From: Paragordius varius
Lineage: Eukaryota; Nematomorpha
Direction of reading: 5' to 3'
Length of the DNA: 64,000 nucleotides
Assembly: GCA_964247055.1 (NCBI GenBank)
Contig: OZ176055.1
Location: 4,340,001 to 4,404,000 of the forward strand
Shown here in pieces: positions 23,906 to 35,257 of the stretch (the stretch's first letter is position 1; every line of letters starts with the position of its first letter). Both the position numbers and the translations under genes were made by a program. Under the pieces are notes generated by a model. The model worked only from the letters and a program-made list of their open reading frames with translations. It ran no database searches and was not told the origin of the DNA.

Positions 23906-26706
23906 CAATCTCATAACTTATAGGTTTGAAATTACCATAATTGTCTTATCAAATTATATATAAAGTTCGATGGTATATTTTCAAACTTTTTATTATCACA
24001 CATTTTACAGTTTTTATAACCATTTCATAGAGTAAAAATTAATTATCATAATAACTAGAAAAGTAACTAACATTTAACGAAGTTCGCGTTTGTTTTCGTT
24101 CACCCATTTCATAAGCTACACGGTCCGTTAGTGCTATGCAACTCATTCTACGCGGTTGAGTTACACAAACGTTAGTTTGAGCCGCGGTTCGATTGCTCAA
24201 CGCATGTTCTCGAATGTATTGAGGGACCTGAGTCGATTTCCCGGAACCGGTATCACCCGTTATAACGGTGACGGCATTGTTTTCAATCGTTGATAGTATG
24301 GTGTCTCTAGAAACAAAAAAAATTTTTTATGGAATTAAATTGGTTCATAAAGGGATAATTTTGTTTTGGATATCTCTTCTTTAACATCAAATTAATAACT
24401 TTTCAAAAACTCAAGAAATTTTCTCTGTAAAGCAACCATATCTAAAAAGACGCATTTTTATGTTTTAAATAAAAATTTATATAAGGTGTATTTTAGATGA
24501 TAAGAATAGATTGGACATTTAGTTCTTAAATACCGTGTGAAACAGAATTTTTCACATCGATATAACTAAGATGAATTCGAAAACTCACGTTGCCTGTTTC
24601 CTTGACATAAAATTTATAACCTTTTAAAATCAGAGAAATATCTGCGGGTATAAAAGAAAAAATCACAGCAATGCTAAAATAAGTAAGGATTAAAATAAAA
24701 AATCATATATGTGGAAAATTATTTACCAACTAAATATAAAATCAAAGATAGAATTTTCAGGGGACGATATATACCTGTGAGCGTAAACTGGTAAAGTTTT
24801 ACGAAACATTTCCATAGAGTTTTTGTGGCGATTAGATTTGATTCGATTTGTGTAAATTTTGAAAGCTTCTTCATTAATCCAATCACTTTGCGTTTTAGTC
24901 AGGGGTGTCCATCGTTTATTCCATATAATGTCTCTAACCTAGTAATAATATTTGTCACCATCATCATATAGGGTAGGACTCCGTATTCGGAGTTTTCGTA
25001 CCACGAAATAAATCATATTCATAATATACCATTTCACCCTTGAACAATTCAAATTCACCCTCGAACAATTCAAATTCACCCTTGAACAATTCGAATTCAC
25101 CCTCAAACAATTCAAACATCCTACAAATAAATTATGTGTTTCCGAACTAATGTAACTCATTATTAATATGAAATAAATGTTTATGGGATAGTTTATTATT
25201 ATTTCAGTATTATTTTGATTTAAATCAAAATTTTGATTTTTTCAAAATATATTAAAATATAGATAATTTTTAATTTTAAAAAAATATATTTTATGGTATA
25301 TATATACTTCGTAGTAATCTGAGGCGATTTTTTACGTAACACATGCCCTTGTGTACAACTAATGATTTTATAGATCATTAGAACTAATCTTTGCCGTTAG
25401 CGCATTATCATGCCCCAGTTAACACTGCAGGGAGGTGACAATAGGACATGTGAAAATAAAAAGAAAAATATAAATTTATTTTCTCATATGAAATCAAATA
25501 TGTAGTGTCTCAAAAATGAAATCAATACCATTTATCTTCAAGGAAAAAACCTATTATGTAAGCGATAGAAATTCGACAGAAATAAGAAAAAATATATATT
25601 AGTTGTATTAAATAATGACGTTATCATAGTTTTGTTTTAAACATATAGCCTAAATCTAAAAATGTATATTACCGTTTGTTAACACCAAATTAAAAAAAGG
25701 TAATAAAAAATTATATATTATTTATAAAAAAAGGTTCCCCCCAAAAAATAAATGGAAAATTTAAATTAGTTTAATAATGTTACTATTTTGGTCTGATTTA
25801 TTGGCATATTAGACGTTGGGATGCCGGCCTGATTCAAGAGGCTATATATATCCGAATTTTCATATGAAGTTTCATCCAAATCTTCTTCATCAAGGCTTAA
25901 AAGACCTTAACCATTTCACAAATAACTTATAATTTTTTTTATAAAAATGTCGTTAAATTAAATAAATGGCTTAAAACAAATTTTAATGGTCGCATTTTTT
26001 AACATATAATATTATATATATTTGGCAAAAATTATTGAAATACTACAAAGTAATAATATTTTAATAGATGTAACACAAGAAAAAAACCTTTTTCGTTTTC
26101 CCTGTTTGGGGGCATATTTTGAATAAGGCTCAATTTGGCCGTTGGTATAAAGATTGATGCTTTATAAGAGAGATACTTTTCGGCTTTCTGCATTTCAGAC
26201 AAAAATGAATCAATATCATTCGAGAGTTTGCCATCATCAATGCATATTTCGGATGGTGGATTCATCCTTTCAAGTTGGCGAAGTAGGTAAGGATCAATAT
26301 TCTGACTGGGCTTTATGGCTTTTTCTTGATCGGAGGCTAAATCAAAACGCTCATCCAAATAATTTAATTCCTTAAGGAGCTTCATGGCATTCGCAATATT
26401 ATGCCTTTCGGCTAATAGCTTACGTTTAGATACAGATTCAAATACAACATGTTTTGGCCATCTTAATAAAAGAGTACTCTTCCAAAGATTTGAATTTGCA
26501 TGTAAGAGCGAACATTTTGTAACGGGTTTGTTATTGTCCCCAAGCTTAAGGGATATCTTATTAAACAACTGAACAAATTTAGTCTTTAAGGAACCTAGAT
26601 ATATATTGCTATATGTACCATTCGGGTCTACATTGGTTTCCACTACATGATAGGCATGTTTAACACTATAAAAACGAAGGTGTTGCTTTTTAAATCGCGA
26701 AAGCAT
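15340..26706 (-). CDS. DHX30: DHX30-like DEAH/RHA-type RNA helicase, probably mitochondrial
   Basis: Nineteen exons, all phases agreeing: 26088-26706, 25784-25905, 24775-24938, 24072-24306, 23107-23446, 22619-22844, 22110-22212, 21493-21895, 20755-20995, 20060-20233, 19024-19320, 18169-18484, 17614-17837, 17287-17374, 17089-17192, 16894-16946, 16603-16712, 15815-16028 and 15340-15533; 1408 residues (human DHX30 about 1194). Walker [10 protein letters not shown] is near 319-327, DEVH near 501-504, SAT near 559-561, and QRAGRAGR near 840-847. The blocks [15 protein letters not shown] and GFQVRL point to DHX30 rather than DHX9 or DHX36. An N-terminal dsRBD-like segment ([16 protein letters not shown]) and a basic [14 protein letters not shown] start suggest mitochondrial import, as for the vertebrate ribosome-assembly factor. 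The frame opens upstream to an ATG at 26793, but that start would overlap OGG1 coding sequence. No intron is ultra-short. Extra Asn/Ser-rich insertions account for the added length. Confidence 0.92.
19755..20052. mobile_element. Foldback-type element with 21-bp subrepeats, copy A (DHX30 intron 10)
   Basis: Left and right ends carry copies, in inverted orientation, of a 21-bp unit close to TTCACCCTCGAACAATTCAAA. The A+T-rich middle, 19879-19990, is the reverse complement of sequence at 25110-25240, including a TAATAAACTATGCCAT-like word. Its right end abuts DHX30 exon 10: the donor at 20059 lies about 15 bases from the last subrepeat. No coding capacity. Confidence 0.65.
25020..25240. mobile_element. 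Related element with four tandem 21-bp units, copy B (DHX30 intron 2)
   Basis: From about 25029 to 25112 four head-to-tail units of TTCACCCTYGAACAATTCAAA stand in tandem, differing at a few positions. They are followed by about 120 bp matching the reverse complement of copy A at 19755-20052. The two copies sit in opposite orientation in introns 2 and 10 of the same gene. The 73-residue minus-strand frame across the units (4939-25160 region, repeated NCSRVNL) is a by-product of the 21-bp period being a multiple of three. Confidence 0.7.
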
Positions 26707-26742
26707 GGTTATGGTGCTTACAAAAGTGCACACATGTGAAAA
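26707..26742. promoter_or_regulatory. Compact divergent promoter region between DHX30 and OGG1
   Basis: Only 36 bases separate the preferred DHX30 start (26706, minus) from the OGG1 start (26743, plus). An in-frame TGA directly upstream fixes the OGG1 Met as the first available. Transcription start sites for either gene must therefore lie within this gap or inside the other gene's first exon. No TATA box or other motif stands out. Confidence 0.65.
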
Positions 26743-29700
26743 ATGCTGGAGACTTTTGTTAAATCCGCAAATTTTAAAATCCCAAAGCAACAACTCGATT
26801 TAAATATAACCCTTTTTAATGCACAATCCTTCAGGTTAAATGACATTTAATATATAGATGGCACAAAATAAATGACAATAATTATCAGGGTGTTATCCAT
26901 TCTAATGTTTGGGTTTTAACTCAAACGTATGATCAAATTTCTTGCAAACTTTACGATTGTAATAATCATGTCAGTGATCTAAAAACTCTATTTTTTAGTA
27001 TCTATTTTAATAAATGATTAGATTATTTTAATTTAAACGTTGATATTAACCATAACAAGGCGTATTGGTTTGAACGCGATCAAGCACTGAAAAAGTTTTG
27101 TGATTCTCTCCATGGTTTACGAATTTTGCGTCAAGATATCGTTGAAAACTTGTTTTCTTTTATTTGTTCAAGCAATAATAACGTTAAACGAATCACAAAA
27201 ATGATCCAAAATTTGTGCACCAATTATGGCAATAAAGTAGTTTTTATTTGATAATACGGTAAAAATTAGAAGACAAAACTTAAAAAGGATTTTTTGTCCA
27301 AGCAGACATATTTTTATCATTTTATTCAATTTAATTTAAAAATATGTTTTGCAAATGGTTGTCTTTTTAAAAAAATTGTATTTCAATTTTCATAATTTTA
27401 TAAATTCAATTTTAACTGTAAAAGTTGCCCCAAGTAAACGGTATTGATTGCTTTACTTTTCCAACCGTCCAACGCTTAGCTCAAGATAAATTAATAGTTG
27501 AACAACTTAAATCTTATGGTTTTGGTTACCGCGCGAAATATATTTTTGAAGCTGCAAAATATATCCAAGAAAAGGAAGATCAATTCAGTATGGTATAAAA
27601 CATTTATTTTAATCAATCAAACAAATTAACAAATGATAATTTTCAATTATATGTATGAGGCGAAAACGGAATAATTTTTGCTGTAAACTACAATTAAAAG
27701 AAAAAGCAAGCTGATTTAATTAAAACGTTCGTCAGATCGGCTTTAGCTGTCTATTGAATTTTTAATTTTTCAAATTTTAGCCTTCATCAAGGGGTCTTAA
27801 TTTTTGTGTATCTAACCCTTTTATGTTATTATATTGAATGCCACATTTGACATTGCTCAATGTTAACTTATATAAAATAATATAGCTTTTATGCACTTGT
27901 TTAGAATTCTTACCATAGAGAATATTACGGATAATTATCAACAATTGTTTAATTAGCCTATGTTTGATCATATGTGTTATCTATATCTTCTTTGGAAAAT
28001 ATTTATATAATGTTTGTATTTACATTAATCGGAAATGAATACTCCAATAAAGTATAATCTCTGTCATGTCCCGAAATTCCAACAGCATAAATTTGAACTT
28101 TAAGATGTATATGATGTAGAGAAAATATTTTAAAATTACTCATTTGCTTATCAATGCCTTTTTAATACTTAAGAGTGTACCGTAATTCTTTTACTTTTAT
28201 ATATATTGACTTCCAAAATTATATCAAAAGTGATGATTACCTGTTAGATATAAATAGCAAAATCTTATTAAGGTGTATGTTAAAAAAATTTGATGTCACC
28301 ATCTTTAATCCGACACTATCAATTTCCCGAATTGCAAAATGCAACAATAACGAAATATTGAATATTCCATATAACGTTCTGTATACTATGCACTTTAGTT
28401 TTTTCAAAAAATGTTCACTTTGGACTAAATTTAAGTGAAAGGGTTATAGATAAAAGAGTTAGTGTTTTAAAAGATGCATTGTCACATCGAGTTCTTAATA
28501 AAACAAGTTTCTACAAAATAAATCTTGCTATACAATGCAATATCAGTTTAAATAAAATCTGTTAACTATGTGTAACAACTGATATATATTGAATATAAAA
28601 TGCTTAGCATAATGATAAAGGACATTTCTATACATAAAAATTCTTTTCCTAAAAAATATAAATTTTTGAAAGCCTGATTATCTAGCCCAAAATAACGGAT
28701 TATATCTGGGGACAAACCGAAGCAGCCGATCGAATCAAACTTATTAATGAATTATCAGTATTTTAATAGTTAATAAATATCAAATTTTTTGATATTAATA
28801 TTTATAGATTTAGGCACACACACAATATATATATATATATATGCAGTTTTAAACAAAGAAAATGGTGATATTATCACCAAGGCTTCGTCATGGTTAGCCC
28901 ATTTACGCGATGAATGCACTTACTCACAAGCTCACAAAGAACTAATTCAAATCCCCGGGATTGGACCTAAGGTTAGTCATTATTTTATTTAACGCATAAT
29001 TTTGTAAGATTATTTAGAAGCATTAGTTCAAAGGCTAAATTTTATCCAATTTGTATTGTTTTTAGGTGCGTCGAATATGAATAATATAATATATAGAGGA
29101 TTAGATAGTTATCTATTTTATAATTTAAACTAATCCTAAATAGTAACTTTAATGGTTAACATTTCGCTACTCTCATTATCTAAATAAGGACTACATTTTA
29201 TCATTACTATTTACGTATTCAATTATAATTCCATGGTATAATTGGTATTGGTTTTATACCTTAACCCATTTTTCATTTTTGCTTTGTTAAATCTTTTTTT
29301 GTTGTTTGATTATAAATATCTTTTAAATACTTTCTAAAACTTAAACAAAATAATTTAGGGACCTATGTTCACTAAATTAATGAATACATAGTTAGCTTTC
29401 ATTTTTTCGTATCACTAGTAATCTTTTTTAGGTGGCAGATTGCATCTGTCTTATGTCACTAAACAAAATGGAAGCGTTTCCAATCGATACTCATGTATGG
29501 AATATTGCGAAAAATTTATATCACATACCTGCCTTGCATGATAACCCACACAAATTGCAGCAAAAAACATTAACACAAAAAACTTACAATGATATCGGTA
29601 TATATATATTTTTTACACTCTAATTGCTTGGTTATTATAAATATATACATATATTTTAATGAAAACCCCTAAGCAATAAAAGCACTAAAAACTTACCATA

Positions 29701-30176
29701 AAATCGCGGTTATATACTTTTTGGATTCTTTTTTTGTTTTCACGGTGATTATTTTACAGTAATTTTTGTCACAATAAAATTATAATAAAGAGAAAAAGAC
29801 AAAAAGTAAAAGATGAATGATATGTTTTGTACGGAACCCCATTTTGACCATTATTTTTACCATATAACCTTATAAATCCAATTGTCAACATTGCAACCCA
29901 AATGGTATAAAAAAATATTATTTTTTTAATTTATTTTTGATTTGTTTTTATAATTTCAATTTTATTCGAATTTCATTTACATCAATAAATTTATTTTATT
30001 ATATCTAAGCCCATTTTCCATTTTATATATTAGGTGATTTTTTCCGTTCCTTATATGGACCATATTCAGGGTGGGCTCATTCTTACTTATTTACTTTTGA
30101 TTTAAGAAAAATGAAGTTGCCAACAAATGTTAAAGTTTCCTCAAAATCAGCAACCGTGAAAAAATATAAAAAATAA
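26743..30176 (+). CDS. OGG1: OGG1, 8-oxoguanine DNA glycosylase/AP lyase
   Basis: Seven exons, 26743-26834, 26858-26997, 27022-27236, 27425-27587, 28859-28971, 29432-29597 and 30034-30176, encode 343 residues (human 345). OGG1 removes 8-oxoguanine paired with cytosine in base-excision repair. Landmarks in order: NAQSFRW (human SGQSFRW), VWVLTQT, the near-invariant [27 protein letters not shown], the helix-hairpin-helix [15 protein letters not shown], and [12 protein letters not shown]. The Schiff-base lysine corresponds to Lys241 and the activating aspartate to Asp260 in FPIDTHVW. Their spacing of 19 equals human Lys249/Asp268, so the enzyme looks intact. The start follows an in-frame stop and begins [15 protein letters not shown], basic enough for a possible targeting signal. 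Introns 1 and 2 are 23 and 24 nt; the others are 188 to 1271 nt. It is divergent from DHX30 and convergent with the membrane-protein gene 378 bp downstream. Confidence 0.97.
26835..27021 (+). other. Two ultra-short introns of OGG1 (23 and 24 nt)
   Basis: Introns 26835-26857 and 26998-27021 start GT and end AG. Removing them restores the conserved runs SFR/W and the YFNLNVD segment equivalent to human KYFQLDV. Reading through the second meets a TGA. The three downstream introns are 188 nt or longer. Confidence 0.9.
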
Positions 30177-30554
30177 TTTAAGATGCATTTTTTATATATG
30201 TGCAATTCTTATTTATATTATAATAAATGGTATTTACAATGATTTTTAATAAATATCAAACCAACGTTACCAAATGGATGTGCACTTCTAATTTTAAAAA
30301 ATAATTATCACTCTTAGCCATGTTTTTTATAGGTTGGTGATAACAAAAAATGACTTAAATTGTTAAATTTTTCAAAATACTATAAAATATATTTATTAAA
30401 TATAATATTTACTGTTTGGTACACAGATGTCACATGGGAATATCGCTTTTTAACTTAAATAAGCATGATCACATAATGTAAATTTTAAAATAGGTATATA
30501 ATGATTTAAGTGATTGCATCCAAATATTACGTTATAAAAATTATTTAGTTGTTT
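30177..30554. other. Convergent intergenic spacer
   Basis: This 378-bp A+T-rich spacer separates the 3' ends of OGG1 (plus) and the membrane-protein gene (minus). AATAAA-like words lie about 45 bases after the OGG1 stop. Nothing else was seen. Confidence 0.6.
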
Positions 30555-33500
30555 TCATTTATAATCGCCTTGTGCCTTAAGCTGCTCTGGTGTTTTAGAT
30601 TTTTGGTTTATAATGACTTTTTCGGAAGTTTTTTCTGATTTAACAGGTGAATTTTCCACATAGGGATTGATTTCTTTCGTAGGGGAAGATGGTGTAAAAG
30701 GATCCAATCTAAACAGTACATAATTATTTATTTCAATCCATAATATAAAGTTGGTTTTTGTTAATTAAAACTACTTTGTGGTATTAGCGTACGATAAAAA
30801 TATCCCAAGCAAAATAAAATGCTCATGCATAGGACAAAAAAAGTACGAATAGGATTGAAACTGAAAAAGTTATAGAACTTAAGTTATAAATCAAATAATT
30901 GGAAAAACTATTCATAACCTCATCCATGAACGATCCTCCGACTAAATTTTACTGAAACGCTTATACAATTACCAACATTTTAATTATGCCAATTAATTGT
31001 AAAAAGCGGGGCTTCGAACGGGAACCGGGGTTTCTATGATTTTAAGAGTAACCGGTTCCGTTGAGTTGCAACCACCCCGGTTTCGGTTCCACCTTTCCCC
31101 AATAGTTCTGGTAAAAAGTTATAAAATTTTTGTCCTGAAGCATCTAGTTTGTAAATATATACAGCAATATATATAATGTCTAAAATAACACCATATTATA
31201 ATTAAATATTAAAGGTTTCGATCGTTATTTAGAGTCAAAACCACATGGAGTCGCACAAACACATGAATGAACATATTTTAAGAATCAGTAAATATTAGTA
31301 TTATTATTGATGGGCATATATGTGCAAAATATGTGAATAAAATTGGCTTAATTATAAGAAGGCAGCCTAATTATGTTCATCGCAATAATAAAAATTATTT
31401 ATGCGCATAAAAACATGAAAAATGGGGGAAGATAGGAACATCTAAAAAATAGGCTGAACAAAAATATGTTTCAGAGTTTATTATTTAATATATAAGCAGT
31501 CAAATATTTTTTACGAAATGTTTTACATAGTCCATTATAAAAACTCTTTTTAAAAACACTTTCTTGCAATAATTCACTATATGAAAGTTGATTTAAATAA
31601 AATATGATTATCAAAAACATATATTAAATTACAAAGCTCTAAAATGTATAGTTTTGAAAGTTCCGGACTCTAAATTTAGATGGCATCCAAACCCATCTAA
31701 AACAAACAGCTGATCAATAAATATTAAAATTTCTGTCAAAATGCAAACAAAAGCACTTTAAAGTCAATTAATATTACTTGTAACCAAAATATATACTTTG
31801 CCATTTTTCATAACGATTTAAATATTGAAAAAAAAGGAGACAAAATAATTATAATACGGGTATCATATTACATTTTTAAAAATATTTGCTAATGGATATA
31901 AAAAGCCATGGCATTTTAAATCTAGCCCGATATCTTAAGTATATTTTATGATAAACTAGAACTGGTCTAATTTATAATTACCAAAATAATTTATCGATCT
32001 AGATTAGACATTTGATACAATATTTAATTTCATATATCTAATTAACATTATTTATTTAAGTTTAAATTTGCCTCGTAAGGTATTAAAGTTCCGTGTTATT
32101 AAGGAAATTAAATTAGAAACCAGAATCAAACAGAAAATAGAAAAAATTTATATTCAAAGCTTGGCCTTACTTTAAAAAATATCAAATAGATTTTATTAAA
32201 CTGATTTTCAAAAAATTAACATTGGCTAAAGAATCGACAAAAAGCTCAAAACACCAATAATTTATTTACCTGCTCGTGTTTCTAGATACCGTTTCAGATG
32301 AGGACAGATAAGTATCACTAGTTGAACTAGAACATTCTTCGGTTTCATTGGCTGAATGAATGGTCGGATCGGGACTTTTAGATAGGGGCGAATGATTAAT
32401 ATCACTTTTTGTCGGCATACCGCTATCAAATCGAGCTAAATTCCTTTTTGAAGCCATATCATAGTTGGGTAAATGACCGTCACCCCTTATATTTGCATGT
32501 GCAGTATTATCATTTGGATACTTTGAGGTTTTATGGATCATCAACATTTTTTTCCCAATGTCCGCTTGGTGACTTTTGTCTTTTGCGTCGTTGACATCTA
32601 GGTCGGAATAATAATGTTTTTCATTCAAAGAGGTGTTACTGTTTGTCGTGGTTGAACTACTACTAGGGGTACTTACATTACTACTATAACTACTGTAATT
32701 ACTTATGTCAATAATTTCTCCAATACTTCCTCCTCGTGTTAAATTTTTTGAATCCATAGGACTTAACATATTGTCCAGTTTTGTTGTTCTCTTGCCCTTT
32801 GTACCATTAAAATTTTTGTAATTGCCATTTTTGTTTGCATTGTTTTCGTCGATTGAATTTCTTTTCGGTTTAACTCGACGTCGTTTACGTTGAAGAAGGG
32901 ATAGAATCCATAATTCTTTGCCTAAACCGTCTTGAAATTCTCTGTTTTCTTGTGAAGATTTCCTACCATTTTTTGCATTGGAATCGTTGTTTTGATCAGA
33001 GGGTGTTGTTTCATATCCTTTATAGCGATACAAGTAAATTAATATGATAGCTAGGATCATTGTTGATGCCCCCAAAGTTCCAACTATACCAACAACCCGT
33101 AAAAGATTAAGCCTTCGATTATACAAAATGGCATCTTTATCAATGCCTATTGTATTATGCGCTAAGCGTATTGTTTCACTTTCCATGTTATCAACACCAT
33201 CTCGTTTGGCATGAGAATCAATGTACCTAGTTAATGCAGAATCAAAATCAGTTTTATTCGTCGTTTCTTTTAATGCATTATATTGCATTTCAAGGGATAT
33301 TACAGGGGCGGGTTCATACATTACTCTGTGATTTTGGGCAACGCCAAACGCATATATAATGATACAAATACCAGCTAAAAAAATGAGCGATAAGACAATT
33401 ATCATATACTGAAACCAAGTGAAATCTATCATGAAATCATTTGTGCCATTTTTACCTATTTTTCCCGATGAAGGTGGTGGTGTATCAAATTTAAATTTGG

Positions 33501-33927
33501 TATTTTGCATTGATTGATAATTTTTATTCATGATTTCGTCCGTGAAATAGCCATTGTTTCTAGCGATTGACTTTTTGGAAGCGTTGCTTGATAATTTATT
33601 TGTTGTAGCTAAGTCGGAATTTTTGTAACTGTTTAACTGTTCAAAATTATCTTTTGCGTTAATGGTTTTGCGATTTGCGTTACTTGATAAGGTTGTTGGA
33701 TGATTGACTAGATGTTTGGAATCACTATCTTGCTGAGAAAATTGATTTGTAGGGTGTTGTCTCTTCTGAAGCTCATAAAAATTATGAAGATGTGATCGTA
33801 TCCCATAGTGAGGTGATAAAATTTTCGGATATTTTTCTTTGGAAATATTTTGTTCCCAAGGCGTCTCAGAATCACTATAATAATCTATAGGATGTGGAAT
33901 TAAATTAGCTGTATCATGTGTGGCCAT
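30555..33927 (-). CDS. Unrecognised two-pass membrane protein with long Ser/Asn-rich tails
   Basis: Two exons, 32270-33927 and 30555-30708, joined by a 1.56-kb intron, encode 603 residues. I do not recognise the family. Residues 1-170 are polar and likely disordered. Residues about 172-195 (FQYMIIVLSLIFLAGICIII) and 275-302 (LLRVVGIVGTLGASTMILAI) form two hydrophobic spans flanking a 70-residue loop with an NKT glycosylation sequon. The 300-residue C-terminal tail has a basic run near 345 (RKRRRVKPKR) and Ser/Thr tracts near 395-420. Positive charges after the second span suggest both tails face the cytosol. The two-span layout recalls TMEM200-type proteins, but I see no convincing shared motif. 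The long open frame, clean donor and matching phase make it a real gene. Neither exon has an ultra-short intron. Confidence 0.75.
31005..31111. repeat. G+C-rich CCGGTT island inside an intron
   Basis: In otherwise A+T-rich intron DNA this patch carries AACCGGGGTTTC, AACCGGTTCC and CCCCGGTTTCGG words in both orientations. Such CCGG-rich inverted arrays are often the tips of short DNA transposons. No second terminus or target-site duplication was found. Confidence 0.4.
31655..31790. repeat. Dispersed repeat, copy 2 (ACAGCTGAT family)
   Basis: It contains GGACTCTAAATTTAGATGG, then ATCTAAAACAAACAGCTGAT, TAAAATTTCTG and an AAAGCACTTTAAAGTCAATT-like tail, in the same order as copy 1 at 11050-11230. 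It lies in the intron of the two-pass membrane-protein gene. Confidence 0.5.
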
Positions 33928-35165
33928 TATACGATTTTTTATTCGTTAGCTGTTTTATTATCCCTTCTTTAAGACAAAATAATTATTTTTGGTATTTTCT
34001 TACGAATTAGAGCATAATTTACATTTACAGTCCATCGCTAACATCTAAATAAATGAAAAAGTGTGTTAAACAATTAATTAAATTAGTGTTTTTTTTCATT
34101 AAACAAAATTTTTAAAATAAATTACAGAGTCAAAAAACCATATATATATATATATATATATATAGATATGTATGTAACTAATATTGGCGTAGGAGTTTTT
34201 TCTAATTTATTTTCTATTGCAATCTTCCATGAAAACTTAACATCTACTACAAAAAGTGAATATGGGAAATGGATTAGGTAAAAAATCTATAAAATATAAA
34301 AGCCATTTTGTGTCCCTTTGTGTTCACCTCAATTTTAAATATTGTATATATTTATATATTAACTTCATATACTAGTTAAATTAATCAATATATATTGCTT
34401 TATTTAATTATTTAATAATATTGGCGTCATTTTTATAAAAATTTATATAGGATAAGATTATTGCATTAAAAGTAAGTCTCCTCTTTTTATTCGACGCTTT
34501 GAGAATTCTCCACCATAGTTAAATTTATATCCTTTTGATTGCTTTTTTATGGTTTTAAAATCAGTTTAAAACCTATATATTAAAATCCCTTTAATGATAT
34601 AAAGAGGATTTTATATCAATTGACAAATACATAAATTTAAAGCTTAAGAGTATAATTTGTAAATCACTTCGCACCTTTATTTGGTAATAGGAGAGAAAAT
34701 CAATAAATATTGTTTACCTAAAGAGTCACCGCAAAAATATTATGATATTTAGCTGGGGTCGAGTTAGAGTTGTGTTATGTAAATCCTATGCCTTTGTGTA
34801 AGAAAATTTATTTTTAATAAATTATTCTTATTTTTCTTTACACAAAAATTGTATAACGACAAATTATCAATGAAGCTTAAAATGTATCAAAACATTTAAA
34901 AACTATAGTGGAAAATGAAAATATACAGACAAAATTTAAGAAAATAAAACAATTATTTTTTCATAAAGACAACCATATTTTTTAAAAACTTGATTTTTTC
35001 AAATCGCAGATAAAAGAATAGCATTATAAATGAATAACAAACACACTGATACATTTACTAGTACATGTAGTATTAAATTAAGGATTAAAAAGGTATGGAT
35101 GTGTTTTAAGAAAAAGTATTTATCTTTTGTTTTTACATTTTGTCTGTATAATTTCAAATTTTACT

Positions 35166-35257
35166 GGAAACTAATAAGTGCACAATAGTTGTTGAAAATG
35201 ATTAACTATGTGGAAACTAATAACTGCACAATAGTTGTTGAAAATGATTAACTATGT
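35166..35257. repeat. 46-bp tandem duplication
   Basis: Two adjacent 46-bp units, 35166-35211 and 35212-35257, begin GGAAACTAATAA and end AACTATGT. They differ at one position only, so the duplication is recent. Confidence 0.93.

Noticed and set aside
24939-25160. 73-codon minus-strand frame with repeated NCSRVNL units
   Set aside because: It is produced by the 21-bp intronic repeat, whose period is a multiple of three. It is not a protein.
26743-26793. DHX30 start at the upstream ATG 26793
   Set aside because: It would extend DHX30 coding sequence antisense into OGG1 exon 1. The internal MLSRFKKQ start gives a better presequence. Kept only as an alternative and a finding.
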